NCBI GenBank assembly: GCA_965656085.1
Contig: CBFHJA010000022.1
Span: forward strand, 1 to 64,000
Reading direction: 5' to 3'
DNA from: Aliishimia sp965656085
GTDB taxonomy: Bacteria > Pseudomonadota > Alphaproteobacteria > Rhodobacterales > Rhodobacteraceae
DNA: 64,000 nucleotides
Shown here one piece after another: positions 1 to 7,989 of this stretch. How positions within the stretch are numbered: position 1 is the stretch's first letter; the number at the start of each line of letters is the position of its first letter. A program made the position numbers and the translations under genes. The notes beneath the pieces were generated by a model. It was not told the DNA's origin. It saw only the letters and a program-made list of their open reading frames with translations, and ran no database searches.

Positions 1-120
1 GAAGAACTTGTCCCATAGTGCATCCTTCTGATGGTCACAGATCAGTAGACCACCACATGCTGGGACTAAACACCTAAAGCATTATCCGGAAAATCTGCAA
101 CGCGTGCACAATAGAACGAA

Positions 121-183
121 GACCAGCCCCCGACCCTGGGTGGGGGTGAAGCCCCCTCCCGTGGGGAGGGTCGGGGGCTGGTC
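121..183. repeat. Large GC-rich inverted repeat
   Basis: A perfect 17-bp stem pairs 121-137 with 167-183; each arm reads GACCAGCCCCCGACCCT or its complement. The 29-nt interior contains further G-tract/C-tract complementarity (138-147 against 151-159). It lies about 50 bp past the stop codon of the minus-strand VOC gene, so it could end that transcript, but no T run follows on either strand. I see no gene in the remainder of 1-229. Whether it is a dispersed repeat cannot be judged from one copy. Confidence 0.7.
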
Positions 184-229
184 GGCTTCGCCTCACGGGA
201 AAACGGTCAAGCTACGCGAGTCAGACTTT

Positions 230-643
230 CTAGATCGGTGTGCTGATCTCGATCAGGTTACCGTCGGGATCGCGCAGATAGAGCGACAGGATCGGCCCGG
301 TCGCACCCGTGCGCGGCACGGGCCCGTCTTCCACCGCCACCCCCTGCGCCGCGAGATGGGTCTGCCACTCCGCGAGCGGGGTGTCTGTCAAAAAGCACAA
401 ATCCGCCGTGCCGGGACCGGGGCGCGCGGCCTTCGGCTCGAACTCCGCACCGGCCTGATGCAGGTTGATCTTCTGCGCCCCGAATTTCAGCGCCCACCGC
501 TCGGAGCCATCGGCGGGCGTGAAGCGCTCGGCGCGCATCCCCAGAACCGTTTCGTAGAACCGGACCGTGGCCGCCAGATCGGCGACGGTCAGCACGAGGT
601 GATCAAGCGCGGCGACCTGTGGGGCGCTTTGAGATTGTGGCAC
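230..643 (-). CDS. VOC family (glyoxalase-fold) protein
   Basis: A 137-residue protein of the vicinal-oxygen-chelate superfamily, cytoplasmic metal-dependent dioxygenases, lyases or resistance proteins; the substrate cannot be told. It begins with ALDHLVLTVADL and the typical RFYETVLGM segment, and ends with LYLRDPDGNLIEIS, the usual second metal-site strand. One VOC module of about 120 residues is present, the normal single-domain length. I chose the GTG at 643 because TAGGAG lies 10 nt upstream; a GTG at 682 would add 13 residues but would overlap the divergent gene starting at 670. It is divergent from the hydratase gene and no functional link is evident. Confidence 0.8.
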   Translation of the reverse strand: MPQSQSAPQVAALDHLVLTVADLAATVRFYETVLGMRAERFTPADGSERWALKFGAQKINLHQAGAEFEPKAARPGPGTADLCFLTDTPLAEWQTHLAAQGVAVEDGPVPRTGATGPILSLYLRDPDGNLIEISTPI

Positions 644-669
644 GGCAGTTTTGCTCCTAGCTTGCGCCC

Positions 670-1479
670 ATGACCGAGACACAGCCCGACCAGATCACCC
701 AGAGCGATAGGATGGACCCGGCCCGCGCGCAAGCCATGCAGGCGACGCTGGGCGCAGAGCCAAGCCTCGATGCAGGCGATCCGCTGCCGCCCTTCTTCCA
801 CCAGCTTTACTTCTGGACCCCGCTGCCGCCGGACCGTCTGGGCCGCGACGGGCACCCGGCGCGCGGGCAAGGGGTGATCCCCGATCTCGGCCTGCCCCGG
901 CGGATGTGGGCTGGCGGGCGGCTGGAGTTTCTACGCCCGCTGGTGCTGGGCCGGGAGGCGCACTGCACCACGACCCGGCTGAGCGCGCAGCGCAAGACCG
1001 GGCGCAGCGGCGCGCTGGGACTGGTGACGCTGGGCTTCGAGATCGAACAGGAGGGCACGCTGTGCATCCGCGAGGAGCGCGACCTGATCTATCGCGAGGA
1101 GGCGGACCCGGAGGCCCCCGAACGCACGCCCCCCGAGGCCCCCGAGGACGCGGAGACCCGCACCCCGCTCGCCTTCACCACCACGCAGCTCTTCCGCTAC
1201 TCGGCACTGACCTTCAACGGCCACCGCATCCACTACGATCTGGACTATGCAAAGGGCGTGGAGGGCTATGACGGCCTCGTCGTCCACGGCCCGCTTCTGG
1301 CACAACACCTGATGCTGAAAGCCACCGAAGAGCTTGGCCCGCTCGCCCGCTTCGACTTCCGCGCCACCGCCCCGCTGATGGACTGGGAAACCGCCACCGC
1401 CTGCCGCCGGAGCGATCAGCTATGGATCGAAGGCCCGGATAGGCGGCTCCGCATGACCGCCACCGCGACACCGGCCTGA
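670..1479 (+). CDS. MaoC/HTD2-like acyl-CoA hydratase (FAS1-type dehydratase family)
   Basis: A 269-residue protein resembling HTD2-type hotdog hydratases, which in proteobacteria include mesaconyl-C4-CoA and itaconyl-CoA hydratases. The N-terminal half has the FFHQLYFWTPL and MWAGGRLEF segments of the family. The C-terminal half has LFRYSALTFNGHRIHYD followed by YDGLVVHGPLLA, the hydratase-2-like stretch with the catalytic Asp/His region, then the DWETATACRRSDQ tail. Assignment to this family is fairly firm; the exact CoA thioester substrate is not. No Shine-Dalgarno is obvious before 670, and an in-frame ATG at 712 is a possible alternative start. It is monocistronic here, followed by a palindrome at 1528-1546. 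Confidence 0.75.
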   Translation: MTETQPDQITQSDRMDPARAQAMQATLGAEPSLDAGDPLPPFFHQLYFWTPLPPDRLGRDGHPARGQGVIPDLGLPRRMWAGGRLEFLRPLVLGREAHCTTTRLSAQRKTGRSGALGLVTLGFEIEQEGTLCIREERDLIYREEADPEAPERTPPEAPEDAETRTPLAFTTTQLFRYSALTFNGHRIHYDLDYAKGVEGYDGLVVHGPLLAQHLMLKATEELGPLARFDFRATAPLMDWETATACRRSDQLWIEGPDRRLRMTATATPA

Positions 1480-1527
1480 CCCCCACGCCCGCGCCCCTGT
1501 TTCGCTTGGCCCATAAACTCCGGAGGT

Positions 1528-1546
1528 CTGGAGGCAGAGCCTCCAG
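1528..1546. repeat. Palindrome with GGAGGCAGAGCCTCC core
   Basis: The sequence CTGGAGGCAGAGCCTCCAG forms an 8-bp stem with a 3-nt loop, between the stops of two convergent genes. The same 15-nt core, also preceded by a CGGAGG-type segment, recurs at 4331-4349. Two copies both in 3' intergenic space suggest a dispersed element or a terminator-like hairpin; no T run follows. Confidence 0.6.
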
Positions 1547-1564
1547 CGTGCGCGGCGACTGTTT

Positions 1565-1657
1565 TCAGAACTCCGGCGGGCCCATGTTGGACAGCAGATA
1601 GAGCATCCCCACCGCAAACACGGCCACGAGGAGGATCATCTGATGTTTCTTAGACAT
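1565..1657 (-). CDS. 30-residue single-span membrane peptide
   Basis: A very short protein beginning MSKKHQMILLVAVFAVGM and ending in LLSNMGPPEF. Positively charged SKKH precedes about 17 hydrophobic residues, giving one transmembrane segment with a short polar C-terminal tail. Its ATG (1655-1657) overlaps the TAA of the upstream oxidoreductase gene (1650-1652), so it is probably translated by coupling. It has no recognisable family. Charge pattern and hydrophobic core make chance less likely, but at 30 codons it could still be spurious. It may be a small inner-membrane peptide. Confidence 0.5.
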   Translation of the reverse strand: MSKKHQMILLVAVFAVGMLYLLSNMGPPEF

Positions 1658-2711
1658 GCCCCGCACTCGCCGGTATCGAGCTCTCGACCTCAAAGCCCTC
1701 TGGAATGTCGACAGTCTCGCCCAAAACCAGCCCTGCGACAAGTGTGGCGAGGCGCGGGGCCATGCCAAACCCGATCTTGAAACCGCCATTGGCGATGACA
1801 TGCCCCGGACGCCCCGGCCACGCCCCCACCATTGGCGCGCGGCTCCGCGCACGCGGTCTGAGCCCGGCCCAGCGGTCCAACACCGGCGCGTCCGCGAGAT
1901 CGGGCACCGCGCGGCGCGCCGTCTCGATCAGCGCCTCCAGCAGCGCATCTGTCTCGGTGGCTGAGGCGAACTCCCGCTCGGTGGTCGAGCCGACCGCGAT
2001 TGTGCCGTCGAGATGCGGGATGATGTGCAGCGTGTCCACGAACAGTTGCGGCAACCCCGCCCGACCCAGATCGAACAGCGCGGACTGCCCCTTGATCCCT
2101 TGCCCCACCGTGGCACCCACGGATTGGCTCAGCGCCTCCAGCCCCGCCGCCCCGGTCGCCCAAACGGTCACATCCGGCCTGTCCATCTGCGCCTCGGCCC
2201 GGACCTCCACACCACGCCGCGCAAGCGCCGCCGCAAGCGCCACACAGGCGCGGCGCGGGTGCATATGCGCCGAAAGCGTGTCATGGATGTAGCGCCCGGT
2301 CGGGCTTGGCAGATCCCAGCCATGGGCGTGATCGGTGATCTCCCAGCGCGCCGCGCCGCGCCAAAGCTCCCGGGCAGTTTCGGCCCTTGCCTCGGCCAAT
2401 GCCAGAGCCGCGTCGTCCGCGATAGGCTGAACCCGGCCCGCCCGCGCATAGCCCGGCGATTGCCCAGAGGCCCCGGCGATCTCCGCCCAGAAACTCTCCG
2501 CCCGCAGCAGGCTCTCGAACTGAAAGTCCTTCTTGGGGTTCCAGTTCTCTGGCACATGCGGCGCGAGCGCGCCCACCAGACCCCCTGAGGCCCCGGCCCC
2601 CGGCCCACCCGGGTCCACGACCTCGACCCGCGCCCCGCGCTGCACCAGTTCCCACGCGATCGACAGGCCAAAAATGCCTGCGCCCCTCACCGAGATGTCA
2701 CCGCTTGCCAA
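1650..2711 (-). CDS. DAO-family FAD-dependent oxidoreductase, candidate MnmC(o)-like
   Basis: A D-amino-acid-oxidase-fold flavoenzyme of about 353 residues. The dinucleotide-binding GAGIFGLSIAWEL lies at the N terminus, followed by VEVVDPGGPGAGASGG and, near the C terminus, VIANGGFKIGFGMAP, the usual second FAD contact. A GALAPH segment after the glycine-rich turn resembles the oxidoreductase half of MnmC, which removes carboxymethyl from the modified uridine 34 of tRNA. The divergent neighbour is the methyltransferase half (MnmD), which supports a tRNA-modification role; a general amine oxidase is the alternative. No ATG is available near the Rossmann motif; TTG at 2711 is my choice and a GTG lies 7 codons downstream. 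The 3' end overlaps the 30-residue peptide gene. Confidence 0.65.
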   Translation of the reverse strand: MASGDISVRGAGIFGLSIAWELVQRGARVEVVDPGGPGAGASGGLVGALAPHVPENWNPKKDFQFESLLRAESFWAEIAGASGQSPGYARAGRVQPIADDAALALAEARAETARELWRGAARWEITDHAHGWDLPSPTGRYIHDTLSAHMHPRRACVALAAALARRGVEVRAEAQMDRPDVTVWATGAAGLEALSQSVGATVGQGIKGQSALFDLGRAGLPQLFVDTLHIIPHLDGTIAVGSTTEREFASATETDALLEALIETARRAVPDLADAPVLDRWAGLRPRARSRAPMVGAWPGRPGHVIANGGFKIGFGMAPRLATLVAGLVLGETVDIPEGFEVESSIPASAGHV

Positions 2712-2762
2712 GGCTCTCGCTTTCCCCCATGGATTTGCGCACCGCTCATACAGGACCGCGCG

Positions 2763-3401
2763 ATGACAGACCAGCACGCCGAGCTGACTTGGACCAGGGA
2801 CGGTGTGCCGATCTCCACCCGGTTCGACGATCCCTATTTCAGCCTCGGAAATGGTCTGGCCGAGACAGAGCATGTGTTCCTGTCCGGCAATGACCTGCCC
2901 GCGCGCTTCCGCGACGGGTTCCACATCGCCGAACTTGGCTTCGGCTCCGGGCTGAACTTTCTCGCGACCGTGCAGGCGTGGCGGGCCACCGGGCAGGCGG
3001 GCGTGCTGCATTTCACCAGCTTCGAGGCCTTCCCGATGCGCCCCGAGGACCAGCGCCGCGCGCTCGCGGCCTATCCGGACCTGCCTCTCGATGCACTTAC
3101 CGGAGCGGAGGATGTGCGCCTGCGGGTCATCAAGGGCGATGCCCGCGACACCCTGCCGGGCTGGACCGGGCAGGCAGACGCGTGGTTTCTCGACGGCTTC
3201 TCCCCGGCCAAGAACCCCGAATTGTGGGGGCCGGACCTGATGGCCGAGGTCGCGCGTCACACCGCACCGGGCGGCACCGCGGCGAGCTATACGGCGGCGG
3301 GGTTCGTGCGGCGCGGTCTGGAGGCGGCGGGCTTTGATGTCACGCGCGCACCGGGCTATGGCCGCAAACGCCACATGACCCGCGCAGTGCTGCGCGCATG
3401 A
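2763..3401 (+). CDS. mnmD: tRNA (mnm5s2U34)-methyltransferase MnmD
   Basis: A 212-residue SAM-dependent methyltransferase that makes 5-methylaminomethyl-2-thiouridine at the wobble position of tRNA. The SAM-binding motif is IAELGFGSGLNFL (about residues 59-71), and the family-specific catalytic motif WFLDGFSPAKNPELW (about 140-155) matches the MnmC N-terminal half very closely. Length fits the stand-alone MnmD form rather than the about 660-residue MnmC fusion. The oxidoreductase half appears to be the divergent gene at 1650-2711, 51 bp away. Its stop overlaps the start of the exporter gene (ATGA), so the two are co-translated. Confidence 0.88.
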   Translation: MTDQHAELTWTRDGVPISTRFDDPYFSLGNGLAETEHVFLSGNDLPARFRDGFHIAELGFGSGLNFLATVQAWRATGQAGVLHFTSFEAFPMRPEDQRRALAAYPDLPLDALTGAEDVRLRVIKGDARDTLPGWTGQADAWFLDGFSPAKNPELWGPDLMAEVARHTAPGGTAASYTAAGFVRRGLEAAGFDVTRAPGYGRKRHMTRAVLRA

Positions 3402-4279
3402 CCCAGCAAAACAACATCCCCCTCGGCATCGCCCTGATGACCGCGACGAGCTTCGTCTTCGCGGTGCAGGACGGCATCTCCCGGCATCTCGCCTCTGAAT
3501 ACAATGTCTTCATGGTGGTGATGATCCGCTACTGGTTCTTCGCGGCCTTCGTCGTGGCGCTCTCGATGCGCCACAAGGGCGGCCTCCGGCGCGTCGCACG
3601 CACCGACCAGCCCGGCATGCAAATCGGGCGCGGCCTGCTGCTGGCCGCCGAGATTTGCGTGATGGTCACCGCCTTCACGATCCTCGGCCTGATCGAAAGC
3701 CACGCGGTGTTCACGGCCTATCCGCTGCTCGTCGCCGCGCTCTCCGGCCCGATCCTCGGCGAGCGCGTGGGCTGGCGTCGCTGGGCGGCGATCGCCTTTG
3801 GCTTCCTCGGCGTTCTGGTGGTCCTGCAGCCCGGTGCGGGCGTGTTCAACCTGGCGGCAATCATCCCGTTCTGCGCCGCGCTGATGTTCGCGCTCTATGG
3901 CCTGCTGACCCGCTACGCCGCGCGCCGGGACAGCGCCGCGACCTCGTTCTTCTGGACCGGCACAACGGGCGCGGTGGCGATGACTTGCGTTGGCGTATGG
4001 TTCTGGGAGCCGATGGCACGCCCCGATTGGATCTGGATGGGCTGCTTGTGCCTGACAGGCGCTTTGGGCCATTGGCTGCTGATCAAATGCTACGAGGTGG
4101 CCGAGGCGAGCGCGGTGCAGCCCTTCGCCTATCTGCAACTCGTCTTCGCCGCGAGCATCGGCCTGATGATCTTCGCCGAAGACCTGCGCAACAACGTCAT
4201 GATCGGCGCCGCGATGATCGTCGCCGCGGGCCTCTTCACCTTCTGGCGCGAACGCCGCATCAAAGCACAGGCCGAATAG
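3398..4279 (+). CDS. EamA/DMT-family membrane transporter
   Basis: A 293-residue integral membrane protein with about ten hydrophobic spans and two EamA repeats, the drug/metabolite transporter fold. The first repeat starts with IPLGIALMTATSFVFAVQDG; the second with FNLAAIIPFCAALMFALYGLL. PILGERVGWRRW and QPFAYLQLVFA are typical repeat-end motifs. Probably an inner-membrane exporter of small metabolites; substrate unknown. It overlaps mnmD by 4 nt (ATGA), so the pair form a transcription unit, though no functional link to tRNA modification is apparent. The 3' side carries two hairpins (4331-4349, 4351-4367). Confidence 0.82.
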   Translation: MTQQNNIPLGIALMTATSFVFAVQDGISRHLASEYNVFMVVMIRYWFFAAFVVALSMRHKGGLRRVARTDQPGMQIGRGLLLAAEICVMVTAFTILGLIESHAVFTAYPLLVAALSGPILGERVGWRRWAAIAFGFLGVLVVLQPGAGVFNLAAIIPFCAALMFALYGLLTRYAARRDSAATSFFWTGTTGAVAMTCVGVWFWEPMARPDWIWMGCLCLTGALGHWLLIKCYEVAEASAVQPFAYLQLVFAASIGLMIFAEDLRNNVMIGAAMIVAAGLFTFWRERRIKAQAE

Positions 4280-4330
4280 TCTGAGACGCCGATGCCCTTC
4301 TTTGGGTCAAAAACACCCTCGGAGGGTCCG

Positions 4331-4367
4331 AGGGAGGCAGAGCCTCCCTGACGCGCCGCAGGCGCGT
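4331..4367. repeat. Twin hairpins with GGAGGCAGAGCCTCC core
   Basis: AGGGAGGCAGAGCCTCCCT (4331-4349, 8-bp stem, 3-nt loop) is followed at once by ACGCGCCGCAGGCGCGT (4351-4367, 7-bp stem, 3-nt loop). The site lies between two convergent genes and probably serves as a bidirectional transcript end or is a dispersed element. The first hairpin shares its 15-nt core with 1528-1546. Confidence 0.6.
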
Positions 4368-4387
4368 TCCCCCGTCACGCGGTGCCG

Positions 4388-6433
4388 TCAACTCTCCGGC
4401 AAGCGCCCGAGCAGCATCTGCGAAAACGGCACTGGGAGCGGGTCCTTGCCAAGCCGCGCGCGGTAGACCGGCAGGCTCTCACTCACCCGCATCACGTAAT
4501 TGCGGGTCTCGCGGAACGGGATGCCTTCGATCCAGTCGATCATCGCCACCAGATCGCCGCCACGCGGATCGCCATAGAGCCGCATCCAGCGCTCGGGCCG
4601 GGACGGGCCGGCATTGTAGCCAGCGGACATCATCACTATGTTGCCCGCGAAACGGCCCTCCAGATCGGCCAGATACTGCGCCCCGAGGGTCGCATTATAA
4701 ACCGGGTCCTGCGTCAGCCGCGCGGTGCTGTGCTGGCTCCTGAGCCCAAGTTCCGAGGCAACCTCGCGGGCAGTGGCGGGCATGAGTTGCATCAGCCCCA
4801 GCGCGCCCGCACCCGAACGCACCACAGGGTCGAACTCGCTCTCACGCCGGGCAATGGCGAGCGCCAACTCATCTGCCACGGGCAAGGTCTGCCGGGTGAG
4901 CGGATGCAGCGGGTAGTAAGGCCGGGCGATGATGGTGCCACGCCGCGCGACGGTTTTGCCGATCATTACCGCCAGATGCGGCTCGCCGATATCAATCGCG
5001 GCCTGTCCGAGCCGCGCAGCGTCGATATCGGTGAGTTGCTCGGCCAGATGCCGCCAGAATTGTTCAGCGCGAGAGCGCTCGCCAGCCCGCGCCAGCAAAA
5101 GCCCGGCCTGAAACACCGAATCGCGCGCCAGCGGGCTGTCGGCCCAATCGGTTGGCGCGGGCGTGGCGAGCCCGACATCGAAGGACAGACCCGCCGCTTC
5201 CGCCGCAAGCAGCCCATAGAACGAGGTCTGGTAGGCCGCACCTTTTGTGAATTCCATATCCGCGCGAGCCGCATCGCCCATCGCTTGCAGCGCCCGGCCT
5301 TTCCAATAGCCTGCCCGCCCCATCGAGATCGGCGAGCGGACGACGCGCTCATGGTTCCCGAAATGCGCGAGCGCCTGCTCTGGCTTGCCAAGCCGGGTCA
5401 GCGCGATGTACCCGGCAAGCCATTCCAGATCGGCATAGGCCGCCCCACCGGTCAGATGATGGGCAGACGCCAGTCGGTACGCGCGGGCCGGATCTCCGTC
5501 ACGCATCTCGTCCCGGGCCAGCGCGCGGCGGCGATTGGCCCACGCCTCGGGCCGTCCCAGCTTGTCGGCGCTGGCGGAGCGTTCCAAAAGCAGCGCCTTG
5601 GCGTCGTCCCAGTTCCCAGCCCGCACGCGCCATTCGAAGCGTGCCTGCCACAGGCCGGGATCGTCCACCAGCGCGTCCGGCACCCGTGCCAAGAGCGCGT
5701 TGGCATTGTCCGCCCGGTTCCGCAGCGCCATGCGGGCGCGGGCGCGGGTTTCCTCGTCTTCCGAGACCAGCCCGAACATGCGCCGCGCGTCGCTATGCAG
5801 TCCGCGCCACAGCATCGCGTCAAGCCGGGCGGCGTGGTGGTCTTCGAGCAGCTTGGCGTGCTCGCCAAGAAACACCCGGTGCTCGGCATCGCTGAGATCA
5901 CGGTTGCGCCAAGCGGTAACGATCAGCGTATCGGCTTCCTCGCTCTGCCCGGCGCGCTTGAGCGCAGCCGCATGGGCCAGCACACCCTCGATGGTCTGCG
6001 CCGGGACCTGCGTGAAGGCGCCGAGCACGGTCTCGTCGGGCTGGGTGACGAGGCTCGACTCGGCCCGTGCGCGGATCACGTCGAGCCCCGGCCAGTCCAT
6101 CCGGCGGTCCAGAAAAGCGCGGGCGTCCGTGTAGCTTCCCTGTCCGGCGCGGAGCCAGTACCAGAGCACGATGTCCTGCGCGACCGGCCCGTCCGCCGCC
6201 ACCAGCGTGACCGCCCGGCGCCAGTCATCGGCCCGCACGGCGTCCATCGCCTGCGCAAAGCGTGACGGGCGGGGGCGCGGGCGGACCAGTGGCGGGGGCG
6301 CGGCTTCAACCGGGGGCCGGGTCTGCGGGCGCAAGGTCTCGCCCACGGGCTGGGCCATCGCCATGCCGGTCAGAGCAAGGGCAACGGCGGGGAAAAGGCG
6401 GAAAGGACGCAGTATTGCTTGCATTTGTCCCAT
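4388..6433 (-). CDS. Soluble lytic murein transglycosylase (Slt70-like)
   Basis: A 681-residue periplasmic enzyme that cleaves the MurNAc-GlcNAc bond of peptidoglycan to give 1,6-anhydro ends. An N-terminal signal peptide (FRLFPAVALALTGMAMAQ) is followed by a long alpha-helical superhelical region with TPR-like repeats (about residues 45-480). The C-terminal SLT domain has LALAIARRESEFDP with the catalytic Glu, then AGALGLMQLMPATARE, MMSAGYNAGPSRPERW and FRETRNYVMRV. All hallmark motifs are intact and the length fits Slt70. The ATG at 6433 and one at 6424 are both possible; neither has a strong Shine-Dalgarno. It is divergent from dapA, with 130 bp between them. Confidence 0.88.
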   Translation of the reverse strand: MGQMQAILRPFRLFPAVALALTGMAMAQPVGETLRPQTRPPVEAAPPPLVRPRPRPSRFAQAMDAVRADDWRRAVTLVAADGPVAQDIVLWYWLRAGQGSYTDARAFLDRRMDWPGLDVIRARAESSLVTQPDETVLGAFTQVPAQTIEGVLAHAAALKRAGQSEEADTLIVTAWRNRDLSDAEHRVFLGEHAKLLEDHHAARLDAMLWRGLHSDARRMFGLVSEDEETRARARMALRNRADNANALLARVPDALVDDPGLWQARFEWRVRAGNWDDAKALLLERSASADKLGRPEAWANRRRALARDEMRDGDPARAYRLASAHHLTGGAAYADLEWLAGYIALTRLGKPEQALAHFGNHERVVRSPISMGRAGYWKGRALQAMGDAARADMEFTKGAAYQTSFYGLLAAEAAGLSFDVGLATPAPTDWADSPLARDSVFQAGLLLARAGERSRAEQFWRHLAEQLTDIDAARLGQAAIDIGEPHLAVMIGKTVARRGTIIARPYYPLHPLTRQTLPVADELALAIARRESEFDPVVRSGAGALGLMQLMPATAREVASELGLRSQHSTARLTQDPVYNATLGAQYLADLEGRFAGNIVMMSAGYNAGPSRPERWMRLYGDPRGGDLVAMIDWIEGIPFRETRNYVMRVSESLPVYRARLGKDPLPVPFSQMLLGRLPES

Positions 6434-6563
6434 TGAGTTGGCTAGAGCCGTGCAGCAAAGCGGCGGCCCGGTGGGAGGAACCTCTGATCATAGCCCGGAC
6501 CGCGCCCGAAATCACCAGCCCTCGGGGAAAATTCGCCCCGAACACAGTAAAAGGAGCGTGTTC

Positions 6564-7439
6564 ATGTTCAAAGGCTCGATGCCCGCACTCGTCACGCCGT
6601 TCCAGAACGGCCAGCCGGATCTGGACACGCTCAAAAAGCTGGTCGAATGGCATATCGCGGAAGGCTCGCACGGGCTCGTTCCGGTCGGCACCACGGGCGA
6701 ATCGCCCACGCTGACCCATTCCGAGCATGAGCTCGTAATCCAGACCGTCGTCGAAGCCGCCGCAGGCCGCATCCCGGTGATCGCAGGCGCGGGCTCCAAC
6801 AACACCGACGAGGCGATCCGCTTCGTGAAATTCGCCGCCGATGTCGGAGCCGATGCCGCGCTCGTGGTCACACCCTATTACAACAAGCCCACGCAAGCGG
6901 GGATGATCGCGCATTTCACCGCGCTGCATGACGCCGCCGACATTCCGATCATCATCTACAACATTCCCGGCCGCTCGGTCGTGGACATGCTGCCCGCCAC
7001 CATGGGCGCGCTTGCCGAATTGCCGCGCATTGTCGGGGTGAAGGATGCGACCGGCGATCTGGCGCGGGTCTGCGATACCCGCATCGCCTGCGGGCCTGAC
7101 TTCGTCCAGCTTTCCGGCGAGGATGCCACCGCGCATGGGTTCAACGCGCAAGGCGGCGTGGGCTGCATCTCGGTCACGGCCAATGTCGCGCCGCGCTTGT
7201 CGAGCCAGTTGCAGGAAGCCTGCCTTGCCGGCGATTATGCCACCGCGCTGACATTGCAAGACCGCCTGATGCCGCTGCACAAGGCGATCTTCACAGAGCC
7301 GGGCTTGTGCGGCGCGAAATACGCCATGTCACGGCTGGGCCTGTGCTCCGATGAGGTGCGCTTGCCGCTGACGACGCTCACCAACAGCACCAAGGCCCTT
7401 GTGGATGACGGCCTGCGCCATGCGGGGCTGCTGAACTAG
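6564..7439 (+). CDS. dapA: 4-hydroxy-tetrahydrodipicolinate synthase
   Basis: A 291-residue TIM-barrel aldolase of the lysine/diaminopimelate pathway that condenses pyruvate with aspartate semialdehyde. FKGSMPALVTPF opens the protein; GTTGESPTL gives the pyruvate-binding Thr-Thr pair, VTPYYNKPTQAG the catalytic Tyr, YNIPGRS the second Tyr region, and VGVKDATGDL the Schiff-base lysine (about residue 162). The C terminus ends normally with LPLTTLT. I use the ATG at 6564 because AAAAGGAG lies 9 nt upstream and the family begins at this point. Its proximity to a murein hydrolase gene is only loosely thematic (both serve the cell wall). Confidence 0.92.
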   Translation: MFKGSMPALVTPFQNGQPDLDTLKKLVEWHIAEGSHGLVPVGTTGESPTLTHSEHELVIQTVVEAAAGRIPVIAGAGSNNTDEAIRFVKFAADVGADAALVVTPYYNKPTQAGMIAHFTALHDAADIPIIIYNIPGRSVVDMLPATMGALAELPRIVGVKDATGDLARVCDTRIACGPDFVQLSGEDATAHGFNAQGGVGCISVTANVAPRLSSQLQEACLAGDYATALTLQDRLMPLHKAIFTEPGLCGAKYAMSRLGLCSDEVRLPLTTLTNSTKALVDDGLRHAGLLN

Positions 7440-7478
7440 GTGTCCGAGAGGGCGCGGGTCGCCGTGCTTGAGACCACG

Positions 7479-7497
7479 CCCCGGGCTTGACCCGGGG
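7479..7497. repeat. CCCCGGGCTTGACCCGGGG hairpin
   Basis: A 7-bp perfect stem with the loop CTTGA, 40 bp after the dapA stop and 33 bp before the convergent NTF2-like gene end. The core CGGGCTTGACCCGGG is, from general knowledge, a recurrent intergenic palindrome in alphaproteobacterial genomes. No T run follows. It may act as a transcript end for either gene. Confidence 0.6.
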
Positions 7498-7529
7498 CCG
7501 CGCTGCCACTCGTCGCACCGGGGTGATAT

Positions 7530-7919
7530 CTATGCGTGCGCGCCGTTCAGTGTGTTCGCGCCCGCCATATACACCGCGACCGTTTGGAACTTTCCGTCCG
7601 CGATCTCGAAGAAGTTGCAGTTGGATTTGTGGATCACAGCCCCGTCATGTTCGGTGTTCTCGACCTTGAAGCGGGACGCGATCCGCCCGCCGACCGGGTC
7701 GGGCACGTGGACGAAGCTGTGGTGCCGAACCGCGCGGTGATTGCCCCAGAGGCGGTGGAACATGCCGGAAATCGCCTCGTGCCCGTGCAGGCACACCCCA
7801 TGGGTCTCGACCGTGAAGACGCACTCCTCCGCCAGTGTCGCCAGAATGCCGGGCAAATCCTCGGAGTCCACGGCGGCGAAATACCGCTCGACCAGTGCGA
7901 TTTGTGCGTCTGCCTGCAT
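7530..7919 (-). CDS. NTF2-like (SnoaL-type) protein
   Basis: A 129-residue protein with the compact alpha/beta cone typical of NTF2-like or SnoaL proteins: ALVERYFAAVDSEDLPGILA forms the N-terminal helices, then CVFTVETHGVCLHGHEAISGM and HHSFVHVPDP make strands of the cone, ending with FFEIADGKFQTVAVYM. These proteins are small isomerases, cyclases or ligand binders; no catalytic residue can be assigned. I chose the ATG at 7919, with GGGGAA about 8 nt upstream, rather than the ATG at 7952. It is divergent from the racemase-like gene with 70 bp between. Confidence 0.65.
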   Translation of the reverse strand: MQADAQIALVERYFAAVDSEDLPGILATLAEECVFTVETHGVCLHGHEAISGMFHRLWGNHRAVRHHSFVHVPDPVGGRIASRFKVENTEHDGAVIHKSNCNFFEIADGKFQTVAVYMAGANTLNGAHA

Positions 7920-7989
7920 GGTGCTGTTCCCCTGTCTGTAGGCGTCCAGCATCTGCTATAGAGGGCCGGGAGGAAAGAAAGGATTTGCG

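Noticed and set aside
4382..6265. A 627-codon open frame antisense to the lytic transglycosylase gene
   Set aside because: The opposite strand encodes a clear Slt with intact motifs; the antisense protein is Arg/Pro/His-rich without a recognisable fold.
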